A stretch of 64,000 nt of DNA. Origin: Gordionus sp. m RMFG-2023 (Eukaryota; Nematomorpha; Gordioida; Chordodea; Parachordodidae). The notes beneath the pieces are model-generated. The model had not been told where the DNA came from. It saw only the letters and a program-made list of their open reading frames with translations, and searched no databases. Position numbers and translations under genes: made by a program. Shown here in pieces: positions 41,954 to 54,090 of the stretch (position 1 is the first letter of the stretch; each line of letters begins with the position of its first letter). The stretch lies in contig NC_088778.1 of NCBI RefSeq assembly GCF_954871325.1, positions 32,500,730-32,564,729 of the forward strand. Reading direction: 5' to 3'.

Positions 41954-43837
41954 TTAAAATAATTCTGTATATACAAATTTTATTTATAACTAAACAATAT
42001 TCATGAATAAAATCACATTAATTAGATAAAAATCTAGGTAATTTTATTCCATCGCAAATCTTGTCCAATTTTTCAAATTTAGTCTTAATAATTTTCTGAC
42101 ATTAATTGTAAAGCATTATAAGTGGAGTTCCATCTAGTTATATTGGGACATATAAAACATCGGCCAATATCGTTTTTTATAATCTCAGCTGAAGTTTGAG
42201 ATTTATTTTGACTATTCCATATATTTTGGCATTCAGACAATGTTGTGCTATACATCTAAGGAATAAAATATTAAATATTATAATTAAAAATATAGTTTTA
42301 CCCTCTGATATTGTTTACACTGCAAGGCTCTTTTTGCATCTACAGTGGCAACAAGATTCAATATGTGACTGACACATCATTGATGATTAGGTAAAATATA
42401 TGATTCTGATATTTCAAAATCCTGAGCAGTAGTATAAAGACCTGATATTGATATTGGTGCAACTTTTTCTTCATCTTCCAAATCATCAATGGATTCACTA
42501 ATATTTTCAATTGGCTTATAAAATAAACCTAAATGACTTGATAAAGTTTTAGGCATTATCAATAATGGTCTTTGAGATTTTATTTTGTATGCAATAATCC
42601 TTTGCTATATCTTGTAAATTTTTTGCTATTTTATCATATGAATAACTACCAGTCATTATTTTACAAGCCAACGCTACATTTTTTCTTTCCAAACTTGTTG
42701 GATCTATATAGTGTGCAGTGAGTCCTATGTATGAACTAAAAATTAACATTTCTTAAAACTGCTCAAATAATTTGTTTGTAATTAAATTATTATACAAATT
42801 TAAATGTTTACCTGCGATAGGCACTCCAACAATGTGCTGTTGTAGATATTAACGATGGTTCTATTTGACTTTTAATAATTTCTTTCTTTTCATTTTACCA
42901 TTTTTGGGAAATTTTAGCCACCACTGTCTGTCTGCAAATTGTATTTTTTTGTGGAGCTAATGTTTCGATCATTTTTATAAATGATGGATTTTCAACAACT
43001 GAAAATGGCTGAATGCTATCAATAATAAAATCGGTTATTAAATCATCTAAAATGGCTTGGGTTAAAATCTTAGGTCTCTTGGAAAAGAAATCAATGGACG
43101 ATGAGCCTAGTCCAATATTTTCCTTAATATATTTTTTCTCCTTCCCATTTTTTATTTGGATTAGGAGTGTTTGATGTTTTCTCTTAAAATTTAAAATTGT
43201 AAACATTTATTTAGTATCTATACCCTTAAATGTTTTACAATGTTGCAAGTTTAGGTAACAGAAATTTGTATATTTTTTGGTAAACATGGCAAACATTTTA
43301 CTAACAGAGATTTGTTTTCTTTATTATAAGATATTATTTTAAAATATTGTCTATAAATTGGCCATGGAATGTCGTCATTTTCGTCCTCAATGTTAATCTG
43401 AAAAATTAATATAATAGAATAAAATAAAATACCAATTCCATTGCAATTAAAAATGGCAAATTCCTTGAGATGGATTGTAATATCAGAATTTGTTTGTTAT
43501 TGATAACTCGGACATAATAATTAATTAATATTTTTATATTCTTTTTTATATACAAGTTTTAATATTTTACATATATATATATATAATTTTTTAATATATA
43601 TAATATTAAGTTATAAGCTCATATGAAATAAAATAATTTTTACATTCAAGTATATTTATTTATAATATAAAAAAGCGTTAAATAAAAGTATAACAAAATG
43701 TATCTTAAAGTATCTAAAAATAGATACAAATACCTCTAAAATAATATCTAGATACAGATACTTTAATCAAAAATCTATCTAGATACAGATACCATATTTT
43801 TATATCTAGATTGTATCTAGATACTTTAACAACTCTG
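41954..43837 (-). pseudogene. hAT transposon relic, copy 2
   Basis: The same broken transposase as at 34346-36225, with identical stops and frameshifts in the parts compared (for example the frames ending at 42895, 42549 and 42377 match copy 1 exactly). It was therefore already dead before the segment was duplicated. Confidence 0.8.
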
Positions 43838-45386
43838 ATAAATAGGATTTGCTTAATTCATATTTAACTGATGCAAATTTTGAAAAAGGGATGTGGGGGT
43901 AGGGGGTTAGCATCCAAAACATATAGCTAACGACGCCATACCTTATTCACAAAATAGTTAACTCGCAATTGGCTAAGGCATATCTGCAATATAAAATATT
44001 TCGCGAATATTATCTGGAGCTAGGTCTATTTATAAGCTAAAAAGAATTTGGTCAAAATATGATGTCTCAACTATGCGATTAAGAATTCGTCTTTCCTTTA
44101 AGCGCATTGCCTTTTTATTTTGTGTATATTAAACAAGAGTTACGATTGGCTCATCAAACTTGGGTAGAAATTTTTAAGAGTGTCAGAAAGATACTATACT
44201 AATCCTCTTGACAAGTTGCAGTTAATGGTTCGCATCAGGGTTATTAACTCCATATATGTAAAAAAATTTTAAAAAGTTATTCTACACCACAACCCCCCCC
44301 CCCCCCCACTATTAAATAAAAGTTTTAAGTTGGAAGCAATTTGGCTAGATTAATTATAAAGTTTATTTAACATTATATATAGGAAAAGAGTTTATTTTAA
44401 AAAATTACTATTAAAACAATAAGAAATACCAAATACCAGATATATAAACATTTAATGTTCAATTCATATAGACTAAAAATACTGGTTGAATAAATTCTAA
44501 CCCAACCCTAAAAGGAACGAAAATATTTCCGAGATATCATTGAGACTTATTTAATCAATTGCATTAACCATAAGGGTTGTAGTTTTATTAAGCTTTTTTA
44601 TTAAGAACGTTAGTGTGACAGAATAAAATACGTATTTTTTACCAATTTAATATTTTTTTAAGATGTATCCAAAAGTATATAAATCAGAATATGTTATAAA
44701 ATAAAAATATCGCACATTAAATGTATTTAACAATTGGTTGTGTTTTTTATGTTTTTATGGATACAAATATTGACAAGACGTTTTTTTTGATTGAAACAAA
44801 ATCAATTATCTCACAGAAGTAAAGAATAAAAAAATAAATAACTTCTTTCACTCCTTAGAACCTTTTGCTGACCTTTTTATCAGTAAAGATGCTTTATAAT
44901 ATTAAACGCTTATGTTATCGTGGTAATCTGATGGTACGTTTAACTGAATTAAAAAATGAACTGGGTTTAATTTTTACCTAGCGATAATTGATATAGTTTG
45001 CCATGTATTTATTTTTTAAGTTTATGTATATCATGGCCAGGTTTGCTTTTGACACCGATAAATATTATTAAATATCTTATAGCATCTACTTATAGAGGCT
45101 TATCACTTCGTGGTTTAAAATCTTATTGGGTTATTTTATCAACTTGAAAAAGTGTCTTTGATGAGTTTCTTAGTTTTTCTAAAATCTTCTGATGAAATAT
45201 TTTAGACTCTAAGCAAAATATATATAAAAAAATTAATTCTTTATTTTATTTTTATTAGCAAAATATATGTATACATATTAGTGTGGTTGTTGAATACTTC
45301 TTGAAAACCAAGATTCAATGAATATATAATGTATTTTTGAAATTAATTTGGCGGTTTAGATTATTTTTATAAGTCTAAAAGAGATC
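43838..45386. other. Spacer within duplicated unit, copy 2
   Basis: Counterpart of 36226-37774; differs by a few bases, including poly-C length near 44292. Confidence 0.6.
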
Positions 45387-46358
45387 AACTTTTTCTGATT
45401 ATCAAATTTCTGAGTGTTGAATTCCCGAATAATATTAGGTTAGGGATAAATTATGTGCTTAAGAATTAGACAAGTGAATGAGAACATGTAATAGGTAGAA
45501 TAGCAATTCATGTAGCAGAGCTTATATTCCTCTTTGAAGATGGCGATTATGGCAAATGGTATGAAAAAGAAGAAAGTAATCGTGCTTAATACGTTGGCGA
45601 TCTTGATAAAATTATGGGTCTTTTTCACGTTTCTTTCTTTCTCTTGTTAGCCCCTCTATCCAGAGAAACCAATCTGCGGGCTATTAATTATGCTTTCAAA
45701 TTTGCCGGGAACTTTAACCGAAGAATTTCTCGTAACAACGGGATTAATCTTCGATACGCCAGACTTTTTTTATGACGTATAACAAGTACCAGGTCTGTAA
45801 ATTGAAAATCATTATTAGTACGCAAGGTAGCATGATAGGGACCACTATCGAAAATATATAATACATGTTGAAAAGGGGTAGCGATATATCCTCTGGCCGA
45901 CATGACACACATGAACCAATGGGATAAAAACACGAGGTTGCAACTAATGAATAAACGAAACTTGCCTATCCACTTAACCTGGACAAGATTCGTTTCCCCG
46001 TTAGCAGTTATCGGTAGAATTTTTGATCCAATGAGTGATGAGAGCGGTTACCACTCAAACTAGTAGACTTATAACGAGTATCCAGAACAGGTAATATCTG
46101 CTATGAAGGTTGTAAGTCAATTTCATCGCTTTTCCGCACGAACTCCGCGTCGCGGATAACAAAGCGTAGATAATCACGCTATTGTCAATAACCCCGAGGA
46201 ATGCCAAAAGGATAAAAATAATATAAAAAATGTAAGTCATATGTTTTGAGTTGGGCAACAGAACTTTATGGGTATTTTCGTATTCTGTAATATTTACAGA
46301 ATTCATCTGTCAAAATATAGTTATCATTATTATTAAAAATTTCGAAGAAGTAATCCAT
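45387..46358 (-). pseudogene. GPCR pseudogene C2
   Basis: Second copy of C1 with the same frameshifts, TM4 deletion and stops. One coding difference noted (AYRR for AYQR in a shifted frame at about 45752). Confidence 0.85.
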
Positions 46359-47021
46359 TTTTTAAAAATATTTAATATTTTGCGGCGATATTTTGAATGA
46401 TTTAAATTTGACAATTAATTTATAATGGAAAGCAATAAAACAACCTTTAATGTTGTAATTTACGATATTAATTAATATTTTGGCAGGAGGTTTAAAAAAA
46501 AATGATTATTTAGTTTTTTTTTAATTAAAAATTATAATAGCTAATAAACTAAAATGACGATATTATGGTGTAATAATATATAAAGGCTCAGTTCAAAATA
46601 TCATTATTCTAACCCCAGTGTATATATAAACTGTATATTACATTTTTTCAATATTATGAGTAAAATTAATAAATTTATTAGTATATTATTAAATATATGT
46701 TTTTTTTCAAAACCCCACAAAAAAAAATGTCATCAATATTAGTGTTGTTTAAAAAGCCAGATTTGTAGTCGATTTTTCAAAACGTGCCGAAAAAGATTTT
46801 AGCTAAAATAATATTTATGTTGAGCATCGAGATTAAGCAATAATTAAAATGATAAGATATAATAAAACCTTATTTCATTATATAGACATACCATATAGTT
46901 TTGATGATTTTTGATTTGATAGGTCCATGACATTTTATAAGTATCATTTTTAGACCAGGAGACTCGATTAATTTAATATAAATTCTTTTTATAAAATTAC
47001 TTATCGCTGGACATCTGCCAT

Positions 47022-48206
47022 TTAAAAAAATAAAAAACTTTTTCTGATTATCAAAGTTCTAAGTGTAGGATTTCCGAATAATATTAGGTAAGGATAAATT
47101 ACATGTTTAAGAATTACAAATGTATAGCAGATCATGTAATAGTTGGAATAGCAATTTATGTGGAAAAGTTTATAATCATTTTTAAGGAATATCATCGTGG
47201 CAAATGGTATTGAGGTGAGGAAAGTTATTGTACTTAATACGCTGGCAATTTTAACAAAATTATTTGTCCTTTTCAAACTAACCTCCTTCTCTTGATCATA
47301 TCTCGACGGGTCAACTTGTAAATCAATCTGTGGGGGGCTATTAATTGTCATTTCAAATTCATTGGGAATTTTATCTGGAGAATTCCTTGTGACAGGAATA
47401 ATCTTTGTTACGCAAGATTTATCCCTTTTATACATCAGGTGCCAAGTCTGTAAATTAAAAACCATTATCAATATGCAAGGTAACAATACAGGGACCACCA
47501 ATGTAGAGAAATAATACACATTGAAAAAGGGTTCGGAAAATGCGCGATTCCTGACAAAATATATGTGTTTCAAAATGCGGTAATCTTTCTTAGCAACAAT
47601 AATAATCTTAGGCATGAGGGACGGCAAAGAGTTTATAAAGGATACCACCGCCAACGCTAACATTATGAAGGCGTCTAAGTTTTTTTTTTCATCCACGAAG
47701 TTGGCCTTATAAAATATGGGATATTTGATTGCGATATATCCTCTGGCCGACATGACGCACATGAACCAGTGGGATAGGAACATGAGATTATAAGTAATGA
47801 ATGAACGAGATTTACCTAACAACATCACCTCGAAAAGTGTCATTTCCCCGTTAAAACAGTTATTGGGATACTTTATGATCCAATAAGCCAAGACAGCGGT
47901 AAGCCCGCAAACGAGTAGACTTATAACATGAATCCAGATCAGGTAATATCTGCTTTGGAGGTTGTAAATCGATTTCATCGCTTTGGCGTAAGAACTCTGC
48001 GTAGCGGATAACAAAGCGTAGATGACCACACAGTTTCCAAAAACGCCGAATGGTACCAAAAGGCTAAGAATAATAGAAATACCGTAACTGAATTGTTTTG
48101 AGAAGGGCAAAAAAAGTCTATGCGTACTTTCAAATTCCGTTAAATTTACGGGTGAATCGGGTATAGTATCATTATCATTGCTAAATATTTCGAATAAGTA
48201 ATCCAT
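47022..48206 (-). CDS. Divergent rhodopsin-class GPCR, gene A3
   Basis: 394 residues, intact, two amino acids different from A2 (ESTHR for ETTHR; SCVTK for SCATK). The 3' flank is the same as A2's; the 5' flank has extra differences from both A1 and A2 (for example around 48239-48260 and 48640-48720) and carries a hAT-like insertion 590 bases upstream of the start codon. A3 is therefore one of the two parental genes of A2. Confidence 0.88.
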   Translation of the reverse strand: MDYLFEIFSNDNDTIPDSPVNLTEFESTHRLFLPFSKQFSYGISIILSLLVPFGVFGNCVVIYALLSATQSSYAKAMKSIYNLQSRYYLIWIHVISLLVCGLTAVLAYWIIKYPNNCFNGEMTLFEVMLLGKSRSFITYNLMFLSHWFMCVMSARGYIAIKYPIFYKANFVDEKKNLDAFIMLALAVVSFINSLPSLMPKIIIVAKKDYRILKHIYFVRNRAFSEPFFNVYYFSTLVVPVLLPCILIMVFNLQTWHLMYKRDKSCVTKIIPVTRNSPDKIPNEFEMTINSPPQIDLQVDPSRYDQEKEVSLKRTNNFVKIASVLSTITFLTSIPFATMIFLKNDYKLFHINCYSNYYMICYTFVILKHVIYPYLILFGNPTLRTLIIRKSFLFF

Positions 48207-49590
48207 TTTTTAAAAATTTTAGATATATACATATATATATATGTATATCTTCTAAGGGAAGATATCTTGATTTAAATTCCCTAAATTTTTAAGATAAAAT
48301 AAAAAAAATAATATATATATAACCAATAACACTATTGCATGTTTGTAATTTAAAATAATTAGTTTTCTTTGGCGGGTATTAATTTTATTAGGCGTATATA
48401 GCATAGTTACTGAAATCTATATTTAATAAAAATGAAATAATTATTTTCGTTTTTATAATTAAAAATTAATTGATAATATAATAATATAAACATGAATAAA
48501 ATATCGTTAAAATTAAAATAAAGTTAATTAAAGATATTTATATGTAATAAAATTGATAGGCACAGTATCATTAAACAATATTCCATTTTCCAAATAATAT
48601 TTATGGCGTTAAATTTAACCTTTAATCGTAATTAATTATTAACATTATTAAAAATATGTAATTTAAAATGTTTAAATAATAAATAACAGATTAACATTTG
48701 AAAAAAAGATATTAGACATTTTCCAGATAGATTAGTATCTTTTGTTTAGCCGTTTCGATTAGTAAAAATGTTTTAAACAACACTTAAATATGAAATAGAG
48801 GTGAGCGCTGGCCGTGGAATTACGCGTGAGCGCATCGTGTCACGGTGGGTCACTGCAGTGTGAATAAATTTTAAATTAAAATCTTTTGTCAGGAATCCTT
48901 AAATTGTTACGTCACTGAGATTCCTCCTCACAACTATGGTATCTTTCTTCGATTCTCTTAATAACTTTAAAGGTCATCTTAATCGCGTGACTGGGCGCGA
49001 CGGGCCTTCCAAAATTTTCCCGGGCGTGATCGGGCCTGAGCATGAATTTCCCGTGAATCACGGAAATTTAAATTTTTTTTTTTTATAAATATAAATTTGC
49101 AATTTTTATAATTATGATACATATTTTCTAATTTAATTTAGTTCTTTTTTTAAAAAAAGAAAAATTTTTTTTGACAAAAAAAATATTCCGGCATTTTATA
49201 AACAACATCTGGTGTCACGTTCTTTTTATATTTAGGTGTTTTGTCGCGAGATTTTTTAACTTTAACTTTAAAATTTATTCTCAAGCACTTAAGGTAGGCT
49301 TAATTCTAGATCCCAATTGTTAAGATGTGTAAATAGTTACAGGCGATTATATTTAATTTTTTCATGTTTAAATTTTTCTTATTTTAATGTTACCATGTAA
49401 ATGTTTTCAGTTACTTTAAAACTATATATGCTTGTCTTTTTTTATATTTACCAAAGACACATTTTTATTTTGATTGTAATTTTGTGATTTCAACATGCCA
49501 AATAAAGATATAATATAAATCGTTACAAATATAGTTTTGACTTAAATTGTCACTAATTTCAAAAGTAAGTTTTTAATAGACGAAGAAACT

Positions 49591-49770
49591 CTCTTCTCTT
49601 CTCTTCTCTTCTCTTCTCTTCTCTTCTCTTCTCTTCTCTTCTCTTCTCTTCTCTTCTCTTCTCTTCTCTTCTCTTCTCTTCTCTTCTCTTCTCTTCTCTT
49701 CTCTTCTCTTCTCTTCTCTTCTCTTCTCTTCTCTTCTCCTTCTCTTCTCTTCTCTTCTCTTCTCTTCTCT
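49591..49770. repeat. (TTCTC)n microsatellite
   Basis: About 36 copies of a 5-bp unit, with a one-base slip near 49740. It is the complement of the repeat at 111-306. The minus-strand Arg/Glu-only frame over it is not a gene. Confidence 0.95.
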
Positions 49771-50028
49771 TAAGATATTTGTTACAAGATATAAAATTAG
49801 ATGATATGGCTAAGTAAATGCCAACTGTCATTTATAGCTTTCCCAATTCATCCCTGCTACCATAAAAATCATATATTCTAAAAATCAAACATATTTTTAC
49901 CTATTAAAGCTATGTGAATTTAAAAGATTCATCCCATAAAACAAATAAGAATTGCAAAATTTTGGAAGTTTTGGAAGCAGGAAAAATTTATTTTCCTTTT
50001 TTGAGAAATCTATTAGAGAGCAAGAATT

Positions 50029-50211
50029 TTGCTCCTGGCAAATTCAGCTTCTAGTGAAAGGTTATTTTCTGTAGCCAATCGCCTATTAAAAGAAAAGGCG
50101 TACACACTTGAAATAAAAAAAAAAATTGAGACATTCTTCTTTTCCCTAAGTAAAAATTTTGGATTTATAATATGTATTTATTTTTTTGTTATTATGGATT
50201 TATGGAATTAA
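50029..50211 (+). pseudogene. hAT transposase C-terminal dimerisation domain (hATC) remnant
   Basis: The frame reads LLANSASSERLFSVANRLLK and continues EKAYTLEIKKKIETFFF. The (A/N)SSERLFS.A...L...R motif is the diagnostic hATC signature. No catalytic domain is present upstream in the insertion, so it is an internally deleted, non-autonomous element. Confidence 0.8.
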
Positions 50212-50589
50212 AGGAAATAGATAGAATAAAATCAAAAAAAGTGTAAAAAAATTTTAGCATTAAAGTTTTGAAAAATTTAAAAAAAACACCGTGAATTTTC
50301 GGGCGTGACGTTAGTGATTCAAAATATTGCCTTTCGTGAGCGGGCGGGAAGCGTGAATGGGCGTGGATTGCCACCGTGAGCGGGCGGGCCGCGAATAAAA
50401 TAACAGGCCCACGCCCACCTCTCTGAAAGACCCTTCAAATTCTACACCCTTATTTTGATTGGCTCCTGGCTCCATTTTATTGATATTTGAATCCAGTATT
50501 TGGTCAAAGAAGGTTTTTTTAAATTATACCCTAGAATTAATTTATAAAGACTGTAATCTGAGACTAACCTTTACTGCTCGCCACAAAGA

Positions 50590-51345
50590 AATTAACTTTT
50601 TTTCTGATATCAAATTTCTGAGTGTTGGATTTCCGAGTAATTATAAAAGGAATTTAAAAGTTGAAATGTGTAGAAGGGGCATGTAAAAGTTAGAATAACA
50701 ACTTATAGAGAAAAGTTTATATATAACCCCTTATAAAAAAAGAATAAACTCAATACTTCATTAGCAGATCTCCATTCAATAGGAGTAAATTTTGATGCAA
50801 AAGATTTATCTTTTGTATACATTTTAGGTATAAAGTCTGCAAATTAAAAATATAAGGAGCGAATAGGGTTTAAAAATTTCGTTACTTTCTAGAAATTTTT
50901 TATCTTAAAAATTTTTTTTTTGATCATTCTTAGCAAGAAATATACTTTTTAGGAGAGATGAGGGCTGGCAGGAGACATTATAAAAGACACCCATAGTTAG
51001 AGATGGCATTTATTATAGACATCTAAAATTTAATTTTTCGTTCAAGTAATTTATCTTGAAAAATATGGGATTATTGATAACAATAAAATTCCTTTGGCCG
51101 AATTGATTTACATGAGCCAACAACTAGGACAGAAACATAAGAAAACAAATAATAAATTAACTAAGTTTACCTATCAAGAGCAAGTCGATTATTAAAGCAA
51201 TAACACAAATCTATATCAGGTAATATCGGCTTTGGAGGTTGTAAATCTATTTCTGCTTTTCCATAAGAGCTCTGTGTTGTGGACAGCGTGCACATGATTG
51301 GTAAAAAAAAAAAAAAAAAAAAAAAATCCATTTTTTTGGGGCTGG
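50590..51345 (-). pseudogene. GPCR relic B3
   Basis: Homologous to B1/B2 but extends further toward the receptor N-terminus: TM2 region (AGGTAATATCGGCTTTGGAG) and the TM1 end (TTCCATAAGAGCTCTGTGTT) are recognisable to about 51300, where an A-run of about 24 begins. Many stops. It lacks the hAT insertion that ends B1 and B2. Confidence 0.7.
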
Positions 51346-52550
51346 TAGGCATTTAAGGAAGGGGTAGACTAGGGAGATAATCTAGAGATAGTATAAATTT
51401 ATTGGGGGTGGGGTGTGTATCTATTAAATTTTTAGATTTTTTCCAAATAAAACTCTATTTCTGAATAATTTTCGGCTAATCTTTTTTTTTTAAACGTAAC
51501 TTCTAAATGGAGCTCGATTGCTAGATGATTTTTTTTTATAATGACAAAAACCGTTTCTCTTTTCCCGAAGATCGTGGTTAGTGATCAACCTAATATTATA
51601 TATTATCAACTTATGCGTATTAGCAGATCGTTTTAGGGCTGTTATTTTTGGCAGTCCTTAAAAATAAGATATTTAAACATAAATATTTATTAGGGAATTA
51701 GTTTTGTTAAACACTAACTCAATATTTTATCCAGAAAAATATTACGCAAGCCTGAAGATTTTGCACATAGAGGGAACAAATTCTAGACATATATTATCGA
51801 AATATCGAGATTTAGGCGCTATTTTTCTGGCTAAAATATTGAGTTAGCCGTTTTAAAAAAATTGGCTCAAAATGAGCCAATTAACAACACTATTAAATTT
51901 AATTCCATCATCAATATCTGTTCTATCAATAATTATATATTCGTCTTAGTTTTCTAATCATATTCTCCGAATATATCCAAATTATAGTATTATTTTTTTT
52001 TAAACCAAATCTTAAAAATGATTTAATTGCACTATATCAAGCATCATTCCAAAATAATTTTTTTTTCTTCCTATTTTTTCTTTTGATCTTCAACAGTTAC
52101 CTCGAGTAATCTATATGATTTAATAACTTTTATTAATTATAAATCTAAAGCATATAATAATCTCAGTTAAATTCTGTTGGTTTATAGGTTTACCAAGTAT
52201 ACATTTCAGAAATTATCGCCTTTAAACAACCAACTTATAGCACAACTTCTTTATATCTCTTATCTGCTATGAATGCTTACTTTATAAATTTTTGCTATCA
52301 TTTCAACTAACCATTAATGTTTCTACGCAATTTTTGGATCTAAATCCTATTAATATTTACACAACCAGTCTCCGAGATTCTAAATGAGCTCGATCTGGGC
52401 TTAATTCTATCTGGCGAAGCCAATCATCTGGGCATTACAAATAAAACATAAAAATATTTTATAAGATTATATATAGTATATGTCATTATTGCATCATATT
52501 CGTCTTCATTTTAAATCATAATTTTTTTTTTATTCTCAATATTTTTAAAA
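51346..52550. other. Non-coding stretch before the gap
   Basis: G-rich patch at 51355-51420 and a family A MITE at 51699-51892; the remainder is AT-rich with no gene seen. Confidence 0.5.
51699..51892. repeat. MITE family A, left end partly deleted
   Basis: It has the family interior (CTCAATATTTTATCCAGAAA, ACGCAAGCCTGAAGATTTTG, AATATTGAGTTAGCCG) and right end GAGCCAATTAACAACACTA, but the left end is only TAGTTTTGTTAAACA. Confidence 0.65.
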
Positions 52551-52560
52551 NNNNNNNNNN
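52551..52560. other. Assembly gap (10 N)
   Basis: Ten undetermined bases; true gap size unknown. Confidence 0.99.
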
Positions 52561-52649
52561 TCAACATATATAGATAAGTATCATTTACACAATTTTTTTT
52601 GTAATTAGTTCAACATATAAACTACAAAGAATAATGAGTTACATGTAGG

Positions 52650-52970
52650 GCAGGCCGAGTGGGAGGGGGCTTAAAAGCCGACGTCCCGCGGCAGCGTAAT
52701 TTCGATTTTCAGAGGCAAAAAAAAATACAAATTTGAATTATTATTTTTTTTTCAAATGCAAAAATAATTATTCTTAATTTATTTTGTTTATTAGATTTAT
52801 ATTTATTTTTAAAAATACAAATGATTCATATTTTTTTTTTATGGTTTATGGTTTAGCATTAAAAATTAAAAATAAATATAATATATTTTTAAAAAATTAT
52901 CCGGGGCAAGTTGGGCCTGAAAAATATAAAACCCGGAGGTAGCCGTGGAAAAATCGTATCTCTGTCTCTG
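52650..52970. repeat. GC-rich terminal-repeat element (family F)
   Basis: GGGCAGGCCGAGTGGGAGGG at the left and GGGGCAAGTTGGGCCTG, ACCCGGAGGTAGCCGTGG at the right around an AT-rich core. Confidence 0.45.
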
Positions 52971-53699
52971 GTTTAAATTATATCATATTTTAATCTAACT
53001 TATAGTTGGCTATCTCATATAAAAAAATATTTCAGCTATTATAATATTCTTCTGGAAAAATGTAACCTTAGAAAAGGGTATATTCGTAAAAATTAAGGCC
53101 AGTAAGATATTGATTTATCAGTTTCACAGTTTAATTTTTTATGGTAATCAAATTATTCCACTTGTTGAAGAAGAGTGATTTTCTTATATAGTAGTTTTCC
53201 AATGCACAATTAAGCTTAAAACTAAAAGTCACCGAACTGAGATTTGAGTGTCTAGAAAGAAGATGCTTCAAGGTTGAAGCGACATTAAACATATTCGCAT
53301 TCCACCATGACGTTAAAGGTACGTTAAGTTAATTGAAAAATTTTTGCTGTAATCAGATCATGACAAAAGGATTTAAAATATTCCCATAACGTCACCATAT
53401 GGGATATTTTTATTCATTAAATTGTTTTCGATTTTGGGCCCTTATTATCATCTCTGTTTTGCATTATTATTATTTTTTCGTATCTTTCATCTCGCTTTTT
53501 TATCGTAATCATTTTTCAACGTTTAAATTGTCGAGAACGTTTAACTAATGATGATAAGAAAAATATGTTATATTGCATGGCACTATAGTTGTTGGGGTAT
53601 AATGACCCTACTTTTAAGCGATTAATAGCTCAACTCGCGAAAATGTTCAACTGTAGGATTTTCTGTTATCGGTTGAGAGATATGGGTTAGAGTTAAAAT

Positions 53700-54090
53700 C
53701 AGTGTTGTTAAACTGCTCAATTTTGAGCCAATTTTTTAAAAACGGCTAACTCAATATTTCATCTAGAATAATCTTACGCGAGCCTGAAGATTTTTGTTTG
53801 TGAGAAGGAACAAAGTTCCATAAGACATATATCATCGAAATCTCGAGGCTTAAGCAATATTTTTCTGGCTAAAATACTGAGTTAGCCGTTTTTAAAAACC
53901 GGCTAACTCAGTATCTCACTGTCTAAGAATAATCTTACGCGAGCCTGAAGATTTTTTGTTTGTAGATGGAACAAAGTTCTAAGACATATATCATCGAAAT
54001 CTCGAGGCTTAAGCAATATTTTTCTGGCTGCAAAATATTGAGTTAGCCGTTTTTAAAAACCGGCTCAAATTGAGCGTCATAACAACACTA
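53700..54090. mobile_element. MITE family A, internally duplicated, exact 8-bp target duplication
   Basis: It starts CAGTGTTGTTAAACTGCTCA and ends GAGCGTCATAACAACACTA, flanked by GTTAAAAT at 53692-53699 and 54091-54098. The interior block (CTAACTCAATATTT ... GAGTTAGCCGTTTTTAAAAA) is present twice in tandem, making it 391 bp instead of about 220. Confidence 0.88.

Larger units (their letters stand above)
40539..48150. repeat. Tandem segmental duplication, unit 2
   Basis: Second copy of the 7.6-kb unit (A2 5' flank, B2, hAT, C2, A3). The spacing between equivalent points in copies 1 and 2 is 7608-7612 bases right of the B1 deletion. Confidence 0.85.
48796..50420 (+). mobile_element. hAT-like insertion with retained hATC domain
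   Basis: An insertion of about 1.63 kb that interrupts sequence continuous in the A1 and A2 upstream flanks (there AAATATGAAAGACCC is uninterrupted at about 33573 and 41153). It starts TAGAGGTGAGCG and ends CCCACGCCCACCT, roughly inverted. Flanks ATATGAAA and CTCTGAAA are an 8-bp duplication with two mismatches. Both ends carry GC-rich subterminal repeats (GTGAGCGGGCGGG, GGGCGTGATCGGGCC). Inside are an (AGAGA)-type microsatellite and a plus-strand hAT C-terminal domain remnant. Confidence 0.8.

Noticed and set aside
49559-49831. 90-codon minus-strand open frame rich in Arg-Glu
   Set aside because: It is the translation of the TTCTC microsatellite.
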